A DNA stretch of 64,000 nt from NCBI GenBank assembly GCA_008477525.1, contig SPDT01000010.1:1922001-1986000 (forward strand), in the 5' to 3' direction. The notes beneath the pieces were generated by a model that saw nothing but the letters and a program-made list of their open reading frames with translations, had not been told where the DNA came from and ran no database searches. This stretch comes from Hypomyces perniciosus (Eukaryota; Ascomycota; Sordariomycetes; Hypocreales; Hypocreaceae). Shown here in pieces: positions 58,428 to 64,000 of this stretch. Each line of letters begins with the position of its first letter. Within the stretch, counting starts at the first letter, position 1. Made by a program: the position numbers and the translations under genes.

Positions 58428-60043
58428 CCACTTACCATGAAGTCGATGTACTAAGGGAAATCTAAAAAAAAAAGTCTTCATCGTCTCAAAACTTTACTCA
58501 TTGTCACCACAGAGAAGAGCACCGATGCATGGTACTTCTGCTGGATCTAACTTGAACGTCATTACGGAGTACAATCGCTTCTTTCGGTATTGACTAGGAG
58601 CATAACTTTTGTGAGATCACCAATCTATTGATCCAGGGCAAACGAAGTCTGGTAATCACGTTCTAGTGAGTATCCGTTGAACCTACCTCAAGACTCGACC
58701 CCCAAAGCTGCTCAATCACGCCTCACTGTCAATAGTAGACCAGCGCAAGTAGCGCGCCCCCAACAAATAGGCCGACTTGGATACGAATGACTTTATGCCA
58801 GACGCTGCCATGATTGACTGCCACCCCAAAAGTCGTGGAACGGATCCCAAGGCGAAATAGCGTTGACGAATTCCCGAATGCTCTTCGGGTGCGGCCCCAA
58901 GGGTGTCGAATATGCGCCTAGTCTTCAGTAAGTTTCACTTCGATTTACTCCGTACTTCTCATCGTACATGATATGTGCCCAATTGTTCTCGTTTGCCAGT
59001 GCGATAAAAAGCTCGTCACCGGTCTACAAGCTATATAAGGACATATGTACTAACTACTACCCGTTGGTGTGGAATGTCGGTTACCAACTAAGAGGTGAAG
59101 CAACGGGTAATACTCCGTAGTATTCGCCTTATTTCTATTATGCTTCCTGGAAATAACGCAGAATAAGGGGCTCCGTAGTCAAACGGATGGACGTACCCAA
59201 GAACACGAAATCCGAGGGCTCGCAGGCTCCCTCTCAAAGGTCTCGCAATATTACCGTCACCGCTGGATGCTGAAACTCGGAGAATATCCATATTGACCGG
59301 CCTCATGAGTTTCATGCTACCAATCTACGTTCCATTTAACAGGGGACTCTTGCACTCCGTATGCCTATCGTGCTTTAGATTTGGCATATGCGGTGGAAAA
59401 GGGCGTGGCTCAGCCTGTCGGGCTTTTTCAGGGGTCTGGCCAGAGACAATAGTAGTCCGTTTCTCGTATTTTATCCGCTTGAAAAATCTTTCCCTTTTGG
59501 TACAAAGTAGTAGTACTATTCTTCTATCTGTCCAGGGGGGAAGAGATTGGCGACTCTAGCTCGTTAGATAGTATACTCGTATACTCCGTATACCTACCCT
59601 ACTATACGAATAATACGCAACGGACTATACACCAACATTCCGGCATATCGTGTGCAGTCAAGACGCCACCAACACATCGAAACGAACTAACCAACCCCAT
59701 AGCAGAGAGATGATGGCACCAGTCCCCATGTGAGAAAGCGAGGTCGCATTGTACGTCGCACATATCGGCCAATTTCTCGGATAACCCCTTTCCTATATTT
59801 GACCCACGCTTTGCTACCACTTTGAACCAATTCTATACCGCCGTAGGACGGGAATATTGAGCGCCCTCTTTCGCTTTGTTTAACCCTCTGGGTATGGATC
59901 TGCCGGCAATTGACGAGAACATTTAATCTGAATTTATACACAGATAGAATATTATTTCCCCTCCGTATGTATATAGTACTAGGGCACGACGTGATTTTAC
60001 ATCTCAAGTCCTCCAGGTCTCTCCTTTTGCGATGTCTATCTAT
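58428..60043. other. Intergenic region, 1.6 kb, rich in TACTCCGTA motifs
   Basis: No gene is supported: open stretches on both strands overlap, lack domains and mostly start at non-ATG codons. Exact copies of the 9-mer TACTCCGTA or its complement occur at 58563, 58946, 59111 and 59582. Confidence 0.5.
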
Positions 60044-60970
60044 CTAAGCTGGTAATTCCTGGGGAACACAAGGCTGTGTGTCCTTCTTGATTATCGTAGT
60101 TGGTGGTCTAGTAAATGCTTCCGAAGCGGGAGCCTCGTATAACATCACCTCTTCGCCAAGAAATGGAGTCCCCGTCCCTGCCCCTGTTTGTGTTGTTTCA
60201 TTCCGTCGTGTTCTATTTCTCAAAAGGAGCCAGGCAAACAACACAATAAGAGCAATGCCTCCCACCGCACCGGCCACAGCACCTCCAATTATGGCGCCTT
60301 TGCTGGAGTCCGAGGAGCTCGCGGGGGGTGGTTGTGCGGTGGTTGTAGGAGTGGAAGAGGATGTTGTAGAAGGCAATGTATCTTGCGCTATGCTCGCTGT
60401 CGGAGCTGATGAACTGGAGGTCTGACTGGTCGTTTGACTGGTCGTTGTCGTTATTACTCCAATCGTGGTAATGGCATGAGGAGTTCCTGTTCCAGCGTGT
60501 CAGTTGTGGTGTCAATCGGGCAGCGGCGTCTGCTGGAACGTCTTACCCGGGAAGAACAGGAGATTCTGTCCCGTTTGACAGTTTGTTGCATTAATATTCT
60601 CAATATTGATACAGAAGTACAGATCCTCGTTCGTGTTTGGGCACTTCAAAATGCCCTCTCCGCCTCCGACGTTGTCAACTTTGGGATTGTTGCAGAACCC
60701 AGGGCACGCCGAACTGCGCCAGGTCTTATCGGTACAGCTTCCGCGAACAAACTCGGTGGCCCCGGGCTTCCTCAACTCGTTCCCTGTGGCCTGGCATATT
60801 CCATTGGAGAGACACGCATAGCCTTGGCCACAGCAAGCTGAGTTGGCGGAACTGTCTTGGCAGGGCACATCGTTTTGGGCGATCGAACCGTCAGGGAAGA
60901 AACAGCCGGCGCGAGCTCGAAAGGCCAGCGATAGTATTAATATGATAGAGGCGTGCACGTTGATGGTCAT
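60044..60970 (-). CDS. Cys-rich secreted-ectodomain single-pass membrane protein
   Basis: Two exons (60970-60547 and 60486-60044, minus strand) encode 288 residues. The 60-bp intron has a GTAAGA donor and a GGAACAG acceptor and splits a Gly codon. Residues 1-22 are a signal peptide. Residues 23 to about 140 hold about a dozen Cys (CFFPDG, CCGQGYACLSNGICQ, CPGFC, CQTGQN), an ectodomain found in many fungal surface proteins. A Ser/Thr-rich, probably O-glycosylated stalk covers 143-203, one membrane helix 205-229 (GGAVAGAVGGIALIVLFAWLLL), then a basic stop-transfer RNRTRR and a 55-residue cytosolic tail. This layout resembles fungal wall-stress sensors (Mid2/WSC style), but the Cys pattern is not a WSC domain. 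The start is the first ATG that gives the signal peptide. Confidence 0.8.
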
Positions 60971-61597
60971 TATTAGAGCTGACTGAGCATCACTCAACTC
61001 TTTGTAATGTCATGCTATGCCGTATCATGTAAGTCGCATTGCTGAGAGTAGGCACCTGCAGAGAGGACCATAAAACGAAGGAAACACTAGGAGAAAAAAA
61101 AGCACATACTCGCAAGCAAGTTCATAAAAAATCATAGTCAATATCACGGCCCGGGCCATTCTACGGTCTAATCTCACCCAAGCATGTTGATCCCATTGCC
61201 GAGTTCTTGAAGGCTTGCGGGCGTTGATGGGAATAGTGGCATGGGAGCTCCGCAATGCCCCTCAATAAATATATGTAGTAGTACCAGGGGGTAGTGAGAG
61301 TCAGCTCATAGATAGTAGTTAGTATCCACATTTCCACCGACTGCTACTGTATAGCCGTAGTTGATAGAATATTTAAATACCGACTGGTAATACAGTATGC
61401 CCCCTAATTATCCCCTAATTATCCCCTACTAAACGACACAGATACCTTCTGGACTTTAACCCTATTGAGTATGCGTGGGTTAGGATAGGGAGATGGATAG
61501 CTCTGTAAAAGACTATCAGAGCCGGCCAACAGGAAAGTGGCAGGCTGAGGATACTATTTCCCAAGACGTCCTAATATATCCTAGTATACCTATCTAG
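60971..61597. other. Intergenic region with a short tandem repeat
   Basis: The promoter region of the minus-strand membrane-protein gene. At about 61397-61431 the 11-base unit CCCCTAATTAT is repeated about two and a half times. No gene is supported. Confidence 0.45.
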
Positions 61598-62430
61598 AGT
61601 CCCGACCCACAACTTCGCCAGCCCCCCAACGTCGCTATAGGTATTACACCAAAAGTACTACATTTTCAATATACTATAATAAATTCAATAAAAACGTAAA
61701 ATAAAATACTTAACCTAGGATATATAATTAATTAGCTAATATTTCTATTATTAGGCTATAAAAAATTATATATAGTTATATTATATTTTAACAGAACGTC
61801 AAAGTATAATATAAGTAATTGTTAAAGATTACTTATATTCTCTTAGTGTTCCTTAACATTCTAAATATTTAAATAAAGATCTAAATAAATATATAAAAGT
61901 ATATGATTCTCGTATACTATATATTAGTATACAATGTACCTATCTAGCATTTACTGGAAATTCTGAGTATACTCTATACCTATATATCTCATAATATAAT
62001 AACTGTTAAGTAAATTCCTTAATAGATTTTTTAACTATAGATAATACATTAAGTAAACACCTAAAAAAAAATTGTATAGTCTACATATAAAACAGTATAT
62101 ATTGATTAACTATTATTAAAATGATAGAATCTTATATATTTATTTCAATTTTATATTTAAGTATTTAATATGTTGAGGAATCTTAAGGAATTAGGTGTAA
62201 GCATTAACATTTCTATATCATTTACTTTTAGACCTTATTTCTCTACTAATATATAATATAATTTAAAAAAAACCTTATAAATATAAATAATATCTATTTA
62301 ATTAACTATCTTAAATAAAGGTATCTAATTTTATCTTATATAGGACTTTTAATAGAAATTTGAAAATGTAGTACTTTTGGTGTAAAACCCTGGCGATCTT
62401 GGGGGGGTGGCGAGGTTCTGGGTCGGCACT
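61598..62430. mobile_element. Terminal-inverted-repeat element with AT-rich core, about 833 bp
   Basis: Inner inverted repeats CACCAAAAGTACTACATTTTCAA are nearly perfect (61647-61669 and 62360-62382) and are bordered by TA on both sides. Outside them, GC-rich arms also pair (AGTCCCGACCCA and AGTGCCGACCCA, with CGCCA and a C-run shared), extending the inverted repeat to 61598 and 62430. The core of about 690 bp is very AT-rich without a frame, as after RIP. It is a non-autonomous Tc1/mariner-like element, or a small element nested inside an older one. Confidence 0.65.
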
Positions 62431-63129
62431 ACTAATTAGTACTAGTTACAGTGGGGAGAAGAAAGTTTCGGTAACTTTTGTAAGGCAACGTATAGAAAAT
62501 TTACGGAAACTTTTTGCGTGGCACTGTACTAGTAATCCTGTCGCAAATTATAGGAGTACACTATTAAGTGTCGCATAAAATATAAGGCCATCCATCCACA
62601 TGCGCAGTAAGAAATAATCAGGGGGTGGACTAGTACTATATTAGTATACTCCGGATACGATACTACTAATATGAGCGTCAGCACTAAACGTGGATGGAAA
62701 CTGAAGTGTGCACCCTTGTAGTTCATACGACTATCACTACTCCGTATTCTGATGGACGTTGTGACACATGGTTAGGAATTCGTTTATTGAGCGGCATGAA
62801 GGCATTGCTTTCTTCCTGAGGTGTGGCATCAGATATCTCAGGCTAGGGCTGTTGTAAAGCCGATCCAATGAAGGGCAAATTCCATGAATCAACTAATTAC
62901 GCTCCTTTAAGATTTTTATAGGATTGGGGGGGAAATAAGGTTGTGGATTGGTGGATTTAATAAGAAGTACTATTGCTAAGATCAAGTCGTAATTGACCAG
63001 TTCCTGAGGCGGCCATGAACCTGAGCACGATTCAGACAGAGTCCATATCATGGAACCTCCCCCCCATCTATCTTCAATCCTTATCTATCCTCAACACCTG
63101 CCAAATGCCTTCATGAAAAGACAGCAGCC
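62431..63129. promoter_or_regulatory. Intergenic region and promoter of the GH47 gene
   Basis: About 700 bp with one TACTCCGTA motif (62738). The last 80 bp before the start codon at 63130 are CT-rich, as usual for fungal promoters. No other gene was found. Confidence 0.35.
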
Positions 63130-64000
63130 ATGCCTCTCATCAAGCTGCGGGGCTTTAACTGTATTGCATTGCTGGCCACTCTGCTTCTTGTCTACCTCTG
63201 GACCATCAGGAGTTTCTCGAGCTCCTCAGCCCCTCCAATCGGCAGGCCCGTGGCGAATTGGCGAACCAAGCAGGACGACACATATTTCTGGAAAACTATC
63301 ACGACTCACTACCCTCCCGATAAAATCCGTCCACTGCCCACAAATGCCACTCTGAAGCTCCCCAAGGTCCAGACATCGTTTCGTGCCGAGTCCGCAGAAG
63401 CAAGGAGGATTCGCCAAAAGCGCCAGCGCGCAGTGAAGGAAACCTTTGCGAAATGCTGGGAATCATACAGGAAGCACGCATGGACTGCGGATGAACTGAC
63501 GCCCGTTTCTGGCGGGAAGAACAATAACTTTGGCGGCTGGGCTGCCACGCTGGTCGACTCTCTCGATACGCTTTGGATCATGGGTATGCGCAGCGAGTTC
63601 GATGAAGCTGTGAAGGCTGCCGCGGCCATCGACTTTACCAACACCACTCTCCCCCAGGTCAATATCTTCGAGACCAACATCCGATACCTCGGCGGATTCC
63701 TCTCAGCATTCGACCTCAGCGGCGATGTTCGCCTCCTTCGAAAGGCCACAGAAGTTGGCGAGATGCTCTACAAGGCATTCGACACGCCGAATCGCATGCC
63801 CGTCACACGGTGGGACATGCAGGCCGCCAAAGACGGCAAGAAACAAGTTGCCCAGTCAAACGTGGTCCTTGCTGAAATCGGGAGCTTATCCCTGGAGTTC
63901 ACGCACCTTTCGCAGTTGACGGGCGATCCGAAGTGGTTTGATGCCATGCAGCGCATTACAGAGGGCATGGCGGCGCAGCAGAGCGCGACGGCACTGCCTG
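63130..64000 (+). CDS. GH47 class I alpha-1,2-mannosidase, N-terminal part (cut by window end)
   Basis: 290 codons are open to the window edge with no intron so far. The protein trims alpha-1,2-linked mannose from N-glycans in the ER or Golgi. Residues 8-25 (FNCIALLATLLLVYLWTI) form one membrane anchor after a short basic N-terminus, so it is a type II membrane protein, followed by a stem to about 95. The catalytic domain starts near 100 (KRQRAVKETFAKCWESYRKHAW). LVDSLDTLWIMG (141-152) and FETNIRYLGG (180-189) are diagnostic; E181 is a conserved catalytic acid. Family members run to 500-600 residues, so about half is missing. The start gives the anchor directly. Confidence 0.92.
   Translation, partial: MPLIKLRGFNCIALLATLLLVYLWTIRSFSSSSAPPIGRPVANWRTKQDDTYFWKTITTHYPPDKIRPLPTNATLKLPKVQTSFRAESAEARRIRQKRQRAVKETFAKCWESYRKHAWTADELTPVSGGKNNNFGGWAATLVDSLDTLWIMGMRSEFDEAVKAAAAIDFTNTTLPQVNIFETNIRYLGGFLSAFDLSGDVRLLRKATEVGEMLYKAFDTPNRMPVTRWDMQAAKDGKKQVAQSNVVLAEIGSLSLEFTHLSQLTGDPKWFDAMQRITEGMAAQQSATALP

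Overview
The window comes from a filamentous ascomycete (Pezizomycotina). Three things point there: genes with short 48-61 bp introns, a fungal gene set, and a sharp two-part composition of the kind left by repeat-induced point mutation (RIP, C-to-T and G-to-A). A Eurotiomycete source is plausible but not shown.

Bases 1 to about 40,300 are an AT-rich island with no intact gene. It is a nest of decayed transposons. I could delimit: a gypsy-type LTR retrotransposon on the minus strand, cut by the left window edge (1-6809); a near-full second copy (21258-33140) inside a minus-strand copia-type element (17204-34957); a plus-strand copia copy (10239 to about 13732); four gypsy LTRs of 400-403 bp; several copia LTRs of 580 bp, one a clean solo LTR with an ATTTT target duplication; a hAT-like 581-bp inverted-repeat element with an 8-bp target duplication; and a roughly 1.5-kb repeat present twice in inverted orientation. 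Recognisable pol motifs survive (pre-integrase, integrase, reverse transcriptase, RNase H), but catalytic Asp codons have become Asn, as RIP predicts.

From about 40.3 kb the DNA is ordinary gene-bearing sequence. In order: a secreted GH128 glucanase (+); two head-to-tail copies of a 719-bp hairpin-rich retroposon-like repeat; an adenosine/adenine deaminase family protein (-) divergent from a Dal5-type MFS permease (+, one intron); a TA-flanked inverted-repeat element; a secreted GH55 exo-beta-1,3-glucanase (+, one intron); a Dbr1-type lariat debranching enzyme (+, two introns, one GC-AG); a 773-residue protein with a seven-repeat EAR propeller and an unrecognised C-terminal half (+); a cupin protein (+); a Cys-rich single-pass membrane protein (-, one intron); a second inverted-repeat element with an AT-rich core; and the start of a GH47 alpha-1,2-mannosidase cut by the right edge (+).

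Two themes link genes, both by inference. GH128 and GH55 both act on beta-1,3-glucan and would be secreted. The deaminase and permease share an 838-bp promoter with six GATA-factor-type sites, suggesting a small purine or nitrogen-scavenging pair. The 9-mer TACTCCGTA occurs at least ten times between genes in the right-hand 24 kb. The best candidates for something undescribed are the hairpin-chain repeat, the EAR fusion protein and the deaminase without the usual HAGE motif.
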